Assembly: GCA_049511715.1 (NCBI GenBank)
Contig: JBEKXU010000004.1
Span: 62,001 to 126,000, forward strand
Direction: 5' to 3'
DNA: 64,000 bases
Origin: JBEKHT01 sp049511715
GTDB taxonomy: Bacteria; Chloroflexota; Anaerolineae; Anaerolineales; RBG-16-64-43
The notes under the pieces were generated by a model, which saw only the letters and a list, made by a program, of their open reading frames with translations, had not been told where the DNA came from and ran no database searches. Both the position numbers and the translations under genes were made by a program. Positions 49,260 through 58,250 of this stretch are shown here, one piece after another. Each line of letters starts with the position of its first letter. The first letter of the stretch is position 1.

Positions 49260-52200
49260 CTAGTGGTGGTGCCTCCGCCGCTTGCGAGGAGCGGCACCGC
49301 CCTCGGATCCGGTCGATCCCGCCGTCGAGTCCCCGCGGGCGGCTCCTGCGGCAACCGCGAGCTCCCGCTCGCTGGCTTGGGCCCCGGAAGCCCGGTCCGA
49401 TTCCAGGTGGCAGTCTTTGTATTTCTTGCCACTACCGCACCAGCAGGGATCATTCCTGCCCAGCGCGGCGCCCCCCGTCTCCTGGCCAGCCGCCGATTCC
49501 TGGAGTGCACTGGGCGGCGGCAGAAGACGAAGGCGAAACAGTCTCGAAACCACCCCGCCGCGAACCTGGACCAAGAGCTGCTGAAACATGTCAAAGGCGC
49601 GGCTTTTGTACTCGACCAGAGGGTCTCGTTGGGCATAGGCTTCCAAACCAATGGAGGTGCGCAGGCCCTCCATCGAGGTAAGGTACTCGACCCAGAGCTG
49701 GCCAATCGTCGACAACATCAACTCCCGCTGGGCCCGGGTCAGGGCCGCCGCTCCCAGTCCTTGGACCGCCGCCTGCCGACCGCTTTCCGGCCACTCGCGC
49801 AAGGCCGTCGTCTCCAGAGCCTTCTCTTCGACGAGACCCGGACCCAACTCCCGGCGGATGGATTCCCTGAGATCGGGGGCCAAGGCCTCCAGGGAGTGCT
49901 CCCCGAAGCGCTGCCACAAGATGAGGCCCCATTCCTCCTGGAAGGCGTCGAGTGCCTCCAGCAGGTGCTCGGTAACCTCCTCTTGGAGTTCCGCACCGCC
50001 TCCGCTCCCCAGCAAAGAGGCGGCCAGGTAGATCCAGGTAAAGCGCCCGGCCGTCACGGAGCGGCGCTGGTGAGTCCGTGCGTCAAAGACCATCTGGGAA
50101 GTCAGGGGCAGCTGAACCAGCCGACGCAACTGTTCGTTGACATCGGCAGGGAAAGGATTCGCCGAATTGAGTTCCGAGTGGACTTCCTGGAGCACGCGCT
50201 CCCGCCGGGCGTCCAGCGTCGACTGCAGATTTCGACGCAGGTTCTCCACCGATTCATCCAGATCCGGAGAGGGCGCTGGCAGGCGATCGGCCGTCAGCCC
50301 GGTTCGCCGCTGGACCCAGGAGACAAGCTGCGTGCCCGCGCGGGACCAGGCAGTCTTCTCCACAAGGTCGAGCAGATCCTGCTTCAGATCCTCGACCGCC
50401 TCCGCGCGCAGGTGTTCTTTGGGAATCAGGCGGAGATCAATGCTCACAACCTGGCTCACCGCATCGGCCAGCGCCTGAGGCGAGATTTCGCGATCTCCTT
50501 CCCGGGCTTCGATCTCCACCCCCTCCAAGGCCGTTTCCGCCGCCTCGCTCCGCACACGAATCTGTTCCTCAGCGTGGTCCGCGACGCGCTCCGCCTGCTC
50601 CTCGAAGGCGCGCAGCAGATGTTCGCCTTCGAGCTGCATGGCCTGGCCTACGAACTCCTCCACCCTCAAGGCGAGGCTCGAGCTTGCGGGCTGCAGGAGA
50701 GCCTTGTGGACGAGCTTCAGGGAGTAGGAAGGCAGAATCCGGCCCTCGTTCAAGAGCAAGGGAGGCTGGGCCTCGTCCAGCCAAGCCATCAGGCGCCAGG
50801 GGCCCTCCGCGTCCCGCGAAGCATCCTGGACGCGGGCCCCCACCTCATTCTCGAGCATCGAGCGGATGTCCTCGCTCAGGTCTTCCTTCTCAAAGATGCG
50901 ATCCCGCTGGCCGTAAATCTTGTTGCGCTGGGTGTTGAGGACGTCATCGTACTCCAGCAGGTTCTTGCGTACATCGAAGTTCGCGCCCTCGACTCGGGTC
51001 TGGGATTGTTCGATCAGTCGGCTGACCAGGCTGGAGGCCAGCGGAACCGCATCGTCGATCTTGAGACGCTGCATCAAATCGGAAACCTGAGAGCCTCCAA
51101 ATCGGCGCATCAGGTCGTCTTCCAGGGAGAGAAAGAACCGCGACGAACCCGGGTCCCCCTGGCGCGCAGACCGGCCCCGCAACTGGTTGTCAATGCGCCT
51201 CGCCTCATGGCGCTCTGAACCCAGAATGTGCAGCCCCCCCAGTTCGCGGACCCTTTCTTCTTCCCGGATGTGCTTGAAGAAATACTCCACTTCCCCCGTA
51301 TAAATGCTATATTGCTCCGGTCGCAGCCCCTGCAAGGACTCGCGCCGCTGTTCATTGCTCAGGTCGTAGGGATTCTCCACCCCGTTCCGCCGCAGAACGC
51401 GGTTAACCGCGGCCAGGACCTCCTCAGCCAACTCGCCCCCCAGCTTGATGTCGACCCCGCGCCCCGCCATGTTGGTTGCAATGGTGATGGCCCCAAAGGC
51501 TCCGGCGCCGGCGATAATCTGGCTTTCCTCGGCGTGCCTCCTGGCGTTGAGCACCTGATGGGCGATCCCTCGTTGGAGAGCCTCCAGCAACCGTGCCTGC
51601 GGCAGCTCGGGCAGGTCCAGAACCCGGGCCAGCCGCAGCAGGTTCTCCTCCGTCTCAGGGTTGAGGGACATTTCCAAAGGCCGGGCCAGGGGCCGCAGGA
51701 CGGCAGGTGTCAGCGCACTGAGAGGCTGATTGAGGACCAGCAGCTCCTCGATCAAACGCCCGTCCTCCTGCAGGTGGTTCTTCTCGAACCAGGCATCGCG
51801 CACAAGCAGGGTCAGGGCCAAGCGGCGCAGGGGTTCGGCGTGCAAGCGCTCGGAGAGGTTTTCCGAACGCTCCACGGAAGTCGTACCCACTAGGACGGGG
51901 CGTCCAAGGACATGCATTTGCAGGATCTCGCTGCAGATGGCCCGCAACTTGGTCTCCTCCGTGCGATAGACCACGTCCGGGTAGTCCTTTCGCTTCCAAA
52001 AGACCGGGACCTCCGGTCGCTCCTTGCGGCCGTAGTGGAAGAATCGATTTCCGTCTTCCTTGTAGGGGACCTCGACCAGCCCCGATTCGGGCCGGCTGGC
52101 CACATATTCGAGGTTGGTTGGGATGGGCACGACCTCGAGCTTGTAGATCTTGTTGAACTCCTCGGACTCTGTGACCGCGGTGCCGGTCATGCCGCACAGC

Positions 52201-53396
52201 TTGTCATACAGGCGGAAGTAGTTCTGCAGCGTGATGGTCGCGTAGGTGACGTTTTCCGGTTGGATCTCCAATCCCTCTTTGGCCTCCACCGCCTGATGGA
52301 GCCCATCCGACCAGCGGCGACCCTGCATCAACCGCCCTGTAAACTCGTCCACGATGATGACCTGGCCGGCCTGCACCAGGTAGTCCCGGTTGCGCTTGAA
52401 GAGGAACTCGCTCCGCAAAGCTTGCTGCAGATTGCCGGCCAGGCGGGCCTGCTCCGGGGTGACATCCTCCGGACGGTCGGGATCGCTGAGAGGAAACCCG
52501 AGAAGCTGTTCCACATGTTCCTCCCCGACCTCGGTCAGGGTGACCGTCCGGTCCCGCTCCTCGATTTCATAATCCTCAGGATGCAGCTGGCGCACGATCT
52601 GCGCCATGCGCTGGTATTCTTGAGGATCCAGCGCCGCCGGGCCGGAGATAATGAGCGGAGTGCGGGCCTCATCGACGAGAATGTTGTCGACCTCATCGAC
52701 GATCGCATAGTGGCGCGACGCCTGAACGCGTTCCTCCCGGCGCAGGGCCAAGTTGTCGCGCAGGTAGTCGAACCCAAATTCATTGTTGGTCCCATAGGTG
52801 ATGTCAGCGCGGTACGCCTCGGCCCGGTCCACCATGCGCAGTTGATGCACGTCCTCCTGGGGGGAGGAGCGCGAGGGATCGAACACAAACGCCTTGCGCG
52901 CGTTGTCGGTCCGCGCCGCCTCCTGGAGCACGCCCACGCTCAGGCCCAGCGAGTCGTAGATCGGGCCCATCCAGCGCGCATCCCGGCGGGCCAGATAATC
53001 GTTGACTGTGACAAGATGGGCTCCCTTCCCCGCCAGCGCGTTGAGATAGAGCGGCAGGGTGGCCACCAGCGTCTTGCCCTCGCCCGTTCGCATCTCGGCC
53101 ACCCGGCCCTGATGCAGGACCATGCCGCCAATCAGCTGCACGTCGTAGGGCCGAAGACCCAGCGTCCTTTGAGCCGCCTCGCGCACTACCCCAAAGGCCT
53201 CAGGCAGAAGGTCGTCCAGGCTCTGCCCGTCAGCAAGTTGGGCCCGGAACTCATCGGTTTTCAGCCGAAGTTCGGCGTCGCTCAAACGGCGAAATTCAGG
53301 TTCGAGTGCATTGATGCCCTCAACCAGCTGGCTGTATTGCTCGATGTCTCGACGGTTGGGATCCCCGCCGACCAAACGAACCAGCGACCTGAGCAT
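49260..53396 (-). CDS. secA: Preprotein translocase ATPase SecA, oversized
   Basis: SecA drives secreted proteins through SecYEG using ATP. Here Walker A MRTGEGKT is at 102-109, and HYAIVDEVDNILVDEARTPL, EFTGRLMQGRRWSDGLHQA, CGMTGTA and TNMAGRGVDIKLGG follow. The C-terminal SEC-C zinc motif is CWCGSGKKYKDCH, near residue 1320. The protein is 1378 residues, against about 850-900 in most bacteria. Extra sequence lies in NBD2 after TSVERSENLSERL (about 130 residues) and in the scaffold region (several hundred residues). Basic/His tail RKRRRHHH. It is encoded 94 bases after prs. Confidence 0.95.
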   Translation of the reverse strand: MLRSLVRLVGGDPNRRDIEQYSQLVEGINALEPEFRRLSDAELRLKTDEFRAQLADGQSLDDLLPEAFGVVREAAQRTLGLRPYDVQLIGGMVLHQGRVAEMRTGEGKTLVATLPLYLNALAGKGAHLVTVNDYLARRDARWMGPIYDSLGLSVGVLQEAARTDNARKAFVFDPSRSSPQEDVHQLRMVDRAEAYRADITYGTNNEFGFDYLRDNLALRREERVQASRHYAIVDEVDNILVDEARTPLIISGPAALDPQEYQRMAQIVRQLHPEDYEIEERDRTVTLTEVGEEHVEQLLGFPLSDPDRPEDVTPEQARLAGNLQQALRSEFLFKRNRDYLVQAGQVIIVDEFTGRLMQGRRWSDGLHQAVEAKEGLEIQPENVTYATITLQNYFRLYDKLCGMTGTAVTESEEFNKIYKLEVVPIPTNLEYVASRPESGLVEVPYKEDGNRFFHYGRKERPEVPVFWKRKDYPDVVYRTEETKLRAICSEILQMHVLGRPVLVGTTSVERSENLSERLHAEPLRRLALTLLVRDAWFEKNHLQEDGRLIEELLVLNQPLSALTPAVLRPLARPLEMSLNPETEENLLRLARVLDLPELPQARLLEALQRGIAHQVLNARRHAEESQIIAGAGAFGAITIATNMAGRGVDIKLGGELAEEVLAAVNRVLRRNGVENPYDLSNEQRRESLQGLRPEQYSIYTGEVEYFFKHIREEERVRELGGLHILGSERHEARRIDNQLRGRSARQGDPGSSRFFLSLEDDLMRRFGGSQVSDLMQRLKIDDAVPLASSLVSRLIEQSQTRVEGANFDVRKNLLEYDDVLNTQRNKIYGQRDRIFEKEDLSEDIRSMLENEVGARVQDASRDAEGPWRLMAWLDEAQPPLLLNEGRILPSYSLKLVHKALLQPASSSLALRVEEFVGQAMQLEGEHLLRAFEEQAERVADHAEEQIRVRSEAAETALEGVEIEAREGDREISPQALADAVSQVVSIDLRLIPKEHLRAEAVEDLKQDLLDLVEKTAWSRAGTQLVSWVQRRTGLTADRLPAPSPDLDESVENLRRNLQSTLDARRERVLQEVHSELNSANPFPADVNEQLRRLVQLPLTSQMVFDARTHQRRSVTAGRFTWIYLAASLLGSGGGAELQEEVTEHLLEALDAFQEEWGLILWQRFGEHSLEALAPDLRESIRRELGPGLVEEKALETTALREWPESGRQAAVQGLGAAALTRAQRELMLSTIGQLWVEYLTSMEGLRTSIGLEAYAQRDPLVEYKSRAFDMFQQLLVQVRGGVVSRLFRLRLLPPPSALQESAAGQETGGAALGRNDPCWCGSGKKYKDCHLESDRASGAQASERELAVAAGAARGDSTAGSTGSEGGAAPRKRRRHHH

Positions 53397-53490
53397 GCTT
53401 TTCTTGAGCCCCCTTCAACACAGAAGAGTGTTCGGTGAATGGACCGGGGGCCGGAACGGCGTGGCGATCCCGGGTTCGGCGTGTTCCGGC

Positions 53491-54456
53491 TTACTCGTTG
53501 AACATTTCCCCCACACTTCGCCCCTCATGCGCCCGGAGGATCACCTCCCCCAGCAGCGGCGCGACCGAGAGCACGACCAGTCGATCGCCCAGAGCAGCGC
53601 GCTGTGAGGCGGTCAGCGGGATGGTGTTGGTCGTGACAATTTGCTTGACCGGCAAGCTAGCCAGGCGCCCGACTGCGTCCGGGGCAAAAACCGGGTGCAC
53701 GAAGCACAGGTAGACCTCGCGGGCCCCGTGAGCCTTGATCAGTTCGACGGCTTGGACCACGGAGCCGCCTGTAGCGACCTCGTCGTCGACCACGATGACG
53801 TCGTGGTCAGCCACCTCGCCCACAATGGTGAGAGCCTCCGCCGAGGGATCATTGCCCCGGCGTCGCTTCTCAATAAAGGCCATGCTGCAACCGAGCCGGG
53901 CCGCGAAATTGCGGCCCTTCTTCGAGTAGCCCAGGTCGGCCGCGACAATGACGGGGTCTTGCAACCTCTCCCGCCGCTCCACAAAGTAGCCGCTGAGCAT
54001 GTGGAACGCGGTGAGCGCGTCTCCGGGAATCGAGAAGAACCCCTGGATCTGGCCCGCATGCAGATCCAGGACCATGTACCGGTCCGCACCCGCCACCTGA
54101 ATCAGGTCAGCCACCAGTCGCGCCGTGATGGGCACCCGGGGCTGATCTTTCTTGTCCGAACGCGCATAACATAAGTAGGGAATCACGGCCGTGATCCGGC
54201 CGGCCGAGTCCAACTTCAAGGTCTGCAGCGTGATCAGGAGCTCCATCAGATTGCGGTGAACCGGAGAGGATGTGGTCTGAATGATGTAGACGTCCTGGCC
54301 TCTCACACTCTTGCGCAGGCGCACGAACACATTCTCGTTGGGAAACTCGATCACCTCGTGATCACAAATGGGCACGTTGAGATAATCGGAGATTTCCCCG
54401 GCCAGCTCTTTGGAGGCCGTGCCTGCCAGAAGCCGGATTCCGCTGTATGTGTTCAC
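53491..54456 (-). CDS. prs: Ribose-phosphate pyrophosphokinase
   Basis: The 321-residue PRPP synthetase has the catalytic loop PYLCYARSDKKDQPRVPITA, the ribose-phosphate segment LDLHAGQIQGFF, and the PRPP loop VVDDEVATGGS. It makes PRPP from ribose 5-phosphate and ATP for nucleotide and histidine synthesis. GTG 54456 overlaps the GNAT stop as GTGA with GGAG five bases upstream, so I prefer it to the more upstream start at 54495. The catalytic motifs are complete. Confidence 0.95.
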   Translation of the reverse strand: MNTYSGIRLLAGTASKELAGEISDYLNVPICDHEVIEFPNENVFVRLRKSVRGQDVYIIQTTSSPVHRNLMELLITLQTLKLDSAGRITAVIPYLCYARSDKKDQPRVPITARLVADLIQVAGADRYMVLDLHAGQIQGFFSIPGDALTAFHMLSGYFVERRERLQDPVIVAADLGYSKKGRNFAARLGCSMAFIEKRRRGNDPSAEALTIVGEVADHDVIVVDDEVATGGSVVQAVELIKAHGAREVYLCFVHPVFAPDAVGRLASLPVKQIVTTNTIPLTASQRAALGDRLVVLSVAPLLGEVILRAHEGRSVGEMFNE

Positions 54457-55019
54457 CTTGACTCCTGGTCGCGGTTCGACGCCCGCTTCGCCCACTCTTC
54501 TTGCAGGACGGAATACAGGCGAACGTCACGGTAGGTCCCCCGGCGGAACTCCGCTTGGCGCAGGCGCCCCTCCAGAATGAAGCCGGCCTTTTCATAGACA
54601 TGCTGCGCCCGGGGGTTGTCCTCAAACACCCGCAGGAAGACCCGCCACAGATTCAGGGTTTCGAAGGCGTGCCCCAGCAGGAGGTGGATGACCTCCGTCC
54701 CCAGCCCCTGGTTCCAGTATCGCTTTTCGCCGATCACGATCCCCAGCTCGGCGCTTCGGTTGCGCCATTCAATGTGGTGCAAGCCGGCCGAGCCGATGTG
54801 CTCCCACTGATCCCGCCCCGTCCGCACTTCGATGGCCAGAGGCTGCTCGTCATCCGGACGCTGAAGCACCTGCTCAAACCAGCGTTCCTCCATGGCCAGA
54901 CTGATGCCGAAGTACATCAGCAGGCCAGCCCGCACTTCCGGATCAGCAAACCAGCGCACGAAGCGCGGCAGATCCTCGCGCTCCACACGCCGAAGGCGAA
55001 CCCGCTCCCCAATGATCAT
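54453..55019 (-). CDS. GNAT acetyltransferase, RimJ/RimL-like
   Basis: The 188-residue protein fits the GNAT fold: VRLRRVEREDLPRFVRWFADPEV at the start, then a core strand ELGIVIGEKRYWNQGLGTEV where the Q-x-x-G-x-G/A-like acetyl-CoA loop lies (NQGLGTEV). FLRVFEDNPRAQHVYEKAGF is a typical RimJ-type ending. It could acetylate a protein N-terminus or a small amine. It is encoded between meaB and prs and coupled to prs by overlap. Confidence 0.87.
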   Translation of the reverse strand: MIIGERVRLRRVEREDLPRFVRWFADPEVRAGLLMYFGISLAMEERWFEQVLQRPDDEQPLAIEVRTGRDQWEHIGSAGLHHIEWRNRSAELGIVIGEKRYWNQGLGTEVIHLLLGHAFETLNLWRVFLRVFEDNPRAQHVYEKAGFILEGRLRQAEFRRGTYRDVRLYSVLQEEWAKRASNRDQESR

Positions 55020-55040
55020 CGCCTCCAGACCCTCCTGAGC

Positions 55041-56066
55041 TCAAATTCCCTCAGTCCCACCCTGGCCGAGCAGGATCGCGACCGCCGCAGCAGGTGAGAT
55101 CTCTCGACTCGCAACCCGGCCCACGGTCTTCTCGAAAAGCCCGTCCGGCTGCGAATGACGCCAACGATCGGCAAGCCGATCCCTCACGCGGCTCTCAATC
55201 TCGGCCGCAATCCTCTCCCGTTCGCGCACACTCCAAATCCCGGACGCGCGCAGATAACCGCCGTGCCGGAGAATCTGGCGAGCGACTTCCTCCACACCCT
55301 CTCCCGAAGAAGCCACCGTGCGCATCACCGGCGGATCCCAGGTTTCTTCGGCCTCCCTCCCCTGCGCGGCAGGTTTTTGGCGCGGCGCCAGGCCCAAGGC
55401 GGTTTCCAGGATCTGCACGGCACGCTCCGCACCCGCCAAGTCCGCTTTGTTCACGACCAGGAGATCAGCGATTTCCAGCACCCCGGCCTTGATGGCCTGA
55501 ATGTCATCGCCTAGTCCGGGCGCCTCTACCACAACCGTCGTGTGCGCGTGCCGAGCGATGTCCACCTCGGCTTGGCCAGCCCCGACGGTCTCGACCAGGA
55601 TGATCTCAAAGCCGGCCGCATCCAGCCCCTGGATGACGCCCCCCGTGGTGCGCGCCAAGCCCCCCAAGGATCCGCGGGAGGCCATAGAGCGCACGAAGAC
55701 CCCTGGGTCCCCCGCCAGATCGCGCATGCGGATTCGATCCCCCAGAAAGGCGCCTCCCGTGAAAGGGCTGCTGGGGTCGACCGCCACAATGCCTACCGTC
55801 CGCGAGCCGCCGCCCCTCTCCGCAGGGAGGACCCCCCGGCGGAAGACTTTGGCCAACTCATTGACCAGCGAAGATTTCCCCGTACCCGGCGCGCCGGTGA
55901 TTCCCACGATATGGGCCCGACCGGTAGACGGAAAGAGTTGCGCCAGCGCCGACCCCCCTTCCGGGGATTCGTTCTCAATGAGGGTGAGCAGTTTAGCAAG
56001 GGCTAACCGATCGCCCGACTGGACACTTCCCACCAAGACCAGCCCCTCGCCCATTCCTCGGCTCAA
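55041..56066 (-). CDS. meaB: MeaB-type GTPase (methylmalonyl-CoA mutase chaperone)
   Basis: The 341-residue G3E-family GTPase has P-loop GAPGTGKS (58-65), IVAVDPSSPFTGGAFLGDRIRM, LVETVGAGQAEVDIA and NKADLAG. MeaB (ArgK) protects and reloads B12-dependent mutases with cofactor. The frame opens with TTG at 56066 in a TTGA overlap with the upstream cobalamin-binding gene; ATG 56054 is an alternative. The catalytic mutase subunit is not in the window. Confidence 0.92.
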   Translation of the reverse strand: MSRGMGEGLVLVGSVQSGDRLALAKLLTLIENESPEGGSALAQLFPSTGRAHIVGITGAPGTGKSSLVNELAKVFRRGVLPAERGGGSRTVGIVAVDPSSPFTGGAFLGDRIRMRDLAGDPGVFVRSMASRGSLGGLARTTGGVIQGLDAAGFEIILVETVGAGQAEVDIARHAHTTVVVEAPGLGDDIQAIKAGVLEIADLLVVNKADLAGAERAVQILETALGLAPRQKPAAQGREAEETWDPPVMRTVASSGEGVEEVARQILRHGGYLRASGIWSVRERERIAAEIESRVRDRLADRWRHSQPDGLFEKTVGRVASREISPAAAVAILLGQGGTEGI

Positions 56067-56473
56067 CTCGCAACCGTCTCCCCCAAAGAGCGGCGGATCC
56101 TTTCGACGACCACCTCGGTTGAGGTGCCGGGTCCAAAGATCTCGGCAACCCCCAGCGAGCGGAGGGCTGGAGCATCTTGATCGGGAATGATTCCCCCCAC
56201 GAAGACGGGGACTTCTCCCTGTCCCTGGCTCCGCAGGAGCTCGAGCACGCGGGGTACCAAGACCATATGGGCCCCGGAAAGAATCGACAGGCCAACGACC
56301 TGCACATCTTCCTGAAGAGCGGCCTCGGCGATCATCTCCGGGGTCTGGCGCAAGCCTGTGTAAATAACCTCCAGGCCGGCGTCCCGCAGGGCCCGGGCAA
56401 TCACCTTGGCCCCGCGATCGTGACCGTCCAAGCCCGGCTTGGCAATCAGCACGCGAATTTTTCGGTCCGGCAC
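56063..56473 (-). CDS. Cobalamin-binding (small) subunit of a methylmalonyl-CoA mutase-type enzyme
   Basis: The 136-residue protein is a stand-alone B12 domain with KPGLDGHDRGAK (Asp16, His18, Gly21), VVGLSILSGAH, and VPVFVGGIIPDQD. These match the C-terminal domain of acyl-CoA mutases. In split mutases it pairs with a separate large subunit. Start GTG 56473 with GGGAG. It is followed by meaB, the expected chaperone gene. Confidence 0.92.
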   Translation of the reverse strand: MPDRKIRVLIAKPGLDGHDRGAKVIARALRDAGLEVIYTGLRQTPEMIAEAALQEDVQVVGLSILSGAHMVLVPRVLELLRSQGQGEVPVFVGGIIPDQDAPALRSLGVAEIFGPGTSTEVVVERIRRSLGETVAS

Positions 56474-56505
56474 CTTTTGGCTCCCGAATTCATTGGCTTA
56501 ACGAG

Positions 56506-56511
56506 ATTATA
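56506..56511 (-). promoter_or_regulatory. Candidate -10 box of the mutase-subunit/meaB/prs/secA run
   Basis: GGTATAAT on the minus strand lies about 35 bases before the GTG at 56473. No -35 hexamer of note is present at standard spacing. Confidence 0.4.
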
Positions 56512-56715
56512 CCCCGGCCAGGAACGGCCCGGGCGGGCGGCATGCCCTTGATCCCCTCGTCACAGATCCTCTTGCCTTCCCCGCCGAGGGCAACAATGCA
56601 AATTGCGTTCCCAGACAAAGTTGCACAGGAAATCCGGATGCCCTTCTGTGATTTGGTGGGCTGGTGATGGCCCTTCGGCGCCAGAGGTGGCACAGATTGA
56701 TTTCGATCGCAACGG

Positions 56716-56744
56716 TTGCGCCGGGCAGATCCCTCTGCTATCAT
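56716..56744 (+). promoter_or_regulatory. Sigma70-type promoter toward the M42 peptidase unit
   Basis: TTGCGC (56716-56721) and TATCAT (56739-56744) are spaced by 17 bases, 50 bases before the small membrane protein start. Confidence 0.5.
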
Positions 56745-56793
56745 CGTTTGACTTTTGGTCGTCGTGGTGCCTTCGGTCGCATGTCAGGCTCCC

Positions 56794-57156
56794 ATGAAAC
56801 CGATTCCCGCGCGAGTTCAGCGCCAGCGTCGTCTGTATGCGACCCTGGGAGGTGTGATCCTCGTCACGCTGCCATGCTATTGCCTGGGGGTGGTCCTCTT
56901 GGCGCTCAAATTGGCGCCGTCGGCGACGGCCACTCCCGTGCTCTCCCCCACCGGCACCTCAAGCCCAATCGCGCTCCCGACGGCTACGCCGACCTGGGCC
57001 CGGCCGCCGACCGCCACCTCCACGCCGGAAACCCCGTACCTCACACCGACCAACACATTCACACCGACCTCCTTGCCGTCCCCGACTCTCACCCTGCAGC
57101 CCGTCGCAACGGCTTCGCCGTTGGCGACGCCCAGCGACACGGCTCCCGCCCCTTGA
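56794..57156 (+). CDS. Small membrane-anchored Thr/Pro-rich protein
   Basis: The 120-residue protein has a basic N-terminus (KPIPARVQRQRR), one transmembrane helix (LYATLGGVILVTLPCYCLGVVLLAL) and an extracytoplasmic tail of about 70 residues rich in Thr, Pro, Ser and Ala. It is a low-complexity stalk with no catalytic domain. I chose ATG 56794; an earlier start to 56755 is possible. No family is recognised. It is the first gene before the M42 peptidases, 23 bases away. Confidence 0.55.
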   Translation: MKPIPARVQRQRRLYATLGGVILVTLPCYCLGVVLLALKLAPSATATPVLSPTGTSSPIALPTATPTWARPPTATSTPETPYLTPTNTFTPTSLPSPTLTLQPVATASPLATPSDTAPAP

Positions 57157-57179
57157 CCCGATCAATGCGTTGAGGACCC

Positions 57180-58247
57180 ATGGACGATGCTCAGCTCGCG
57201 GCGGTTTTGAAGGATCTCCTGAACGAGCCCGGGTTGTCCGCCAATGAGGGGCCGATCCGCGAGCGCCTGCGACAAGTCTGGCGTCCTCTCCTGGATGAGA
57301 TCACGGTATCACGATTAGGGAGCCTGCACGGGCGCAAGCGTGGGCAGGGTCGGGAACCCCGGCCATCGATCCTGATCGCGGCTCACATGGACAGCGTTGG
57401 CCTGATGGTTGAGCAGGTGGTCAGCGGATTTCTGCGGGTCAGGCCGATCGGATGGCTGGATCCACGCATTCTTCCCGGCCAACCTGTGACGGTCCATGGC
57501 CGGCGCGAAGTTCCCGGCTTGCTCGTGCCGGCCCCGGCGGCTCTCCTCGACCCTCAGCAGGGGGCGGAGCAAGCCATCCGCTTCGAGGATCTGTGGGTGG
57601 ATCTGGGCCTCTCGGCGTCCGAGGCGGCCAGACTTGTCAGGCCCGGAGACCTGATTGCCTTCGCTCAGTTGCCCTTCGAGATGGGAGACGGGCTGCTGGC
57701 CGGCAAGGCGCTGGACGACCGGGCTGGGCTGGCCGCTTTGACCCTGTGCCTGATGGAACTCCGATTGCGCGCCCATTCCTGGGACGTGATGGTCGCTGCC
57801 ACAAGCGGGGAAGAGGAGAACCTCGCCGGGGCCCGCACCTCCTCGTTCGAGATCCATCCGGACCTGGCTGTGGCGGTGGATGCGACCCTCGCTGCCGGTC
57901 CCCCTGGTCAACCGGAACATAAAGTTTTCCCTCTGGGGGCAGGGATCACCCTGGGCTGGGGTCCGATCATCCATCCCGGGCTGTTTCGGCAGTTTGAGCA
58001 GGCCGCGCGGCGGGCGGAGGTCCCTTTCTTCACCGAGGTGATGCCCGGCCGCACCCAAACCGACGCCGATGCCCTACAGGTCGCGGTCGAGGGGATTCCC
58101 ACCATGCTGGTCAGCATCCCTCTGCGTTACATGCACACCCCTCTGGAAGTGGTCGCCCTGCGGGACATTCGCAGAGCCGGCCGGCTGCTGGCTGAGTTCT
58201 GCGCCTCCCTGGACGAAGGTTTCCTTCAGCGCTTGACCTTGGAGTGA
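57180..58247 (+). CDS. M42-family metallo-aminopeptidase (copy 1)
   Basis: The 355-residue TET-type peptidase has AAHMDSVGL (first His/Asp), GKALDDRAG (bridging Asp), SGEEENLAGA (catalytic Glu and metal Glu), VAVDATL (metal Asp) and YMHTP (final His). All five metal ligands are present. M42 enzymes form dodecameric tetrahedra that trim peptides in the cytoplasm. The start has GAGGA. It is followed three bases later by a second copy. Confidence 0.9.
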   Translation: MDDAQLAAVLKDLLNEPGLSANEGPIRERLRQVWRPLLDEITVSRLGSLHGRKRGQGREPRPSILIAAHMDSVGLMVEQVVSGFLRVRPIGWLDPRILPGQPVTVHGRREVPGLLVPAPAALLDPQQGAEQAIRFEDLWVDLGLSASEAARLVRPGDLIAFAQLPFEMGDGLLAGKALDDRAGLAALTLCLMELRLRAHSWDVMVAATSGEEENLAGARTSSFEIHPDLAVAVDATLAAGPPGQPEHKVFPLGAGITLGWGPIIHPGLFRQFEQAARRAEVPFFTEVMPGRTQTDADALQVAVEGIPTMLVSIPLRYMHTPLEVVALRDIRRAGRLLAEFCASLDEGFLQRLTLE

Positions 58248-58250
58248 CCC

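Larger units (their letters stand above)
56474..56793. other. Divergent intergenic region of 320 bases
   Basis: It contains the two promoter candidates listed separately, one in each direction. No protein gene is seen inside. Confidence 0.5.

Noticed and set aside
49107..53438. Long plus-strand open frames of 703 and 508 codons across secA
   Set aside because: They are antisense to the clearly coding secA frame and show no domain character.
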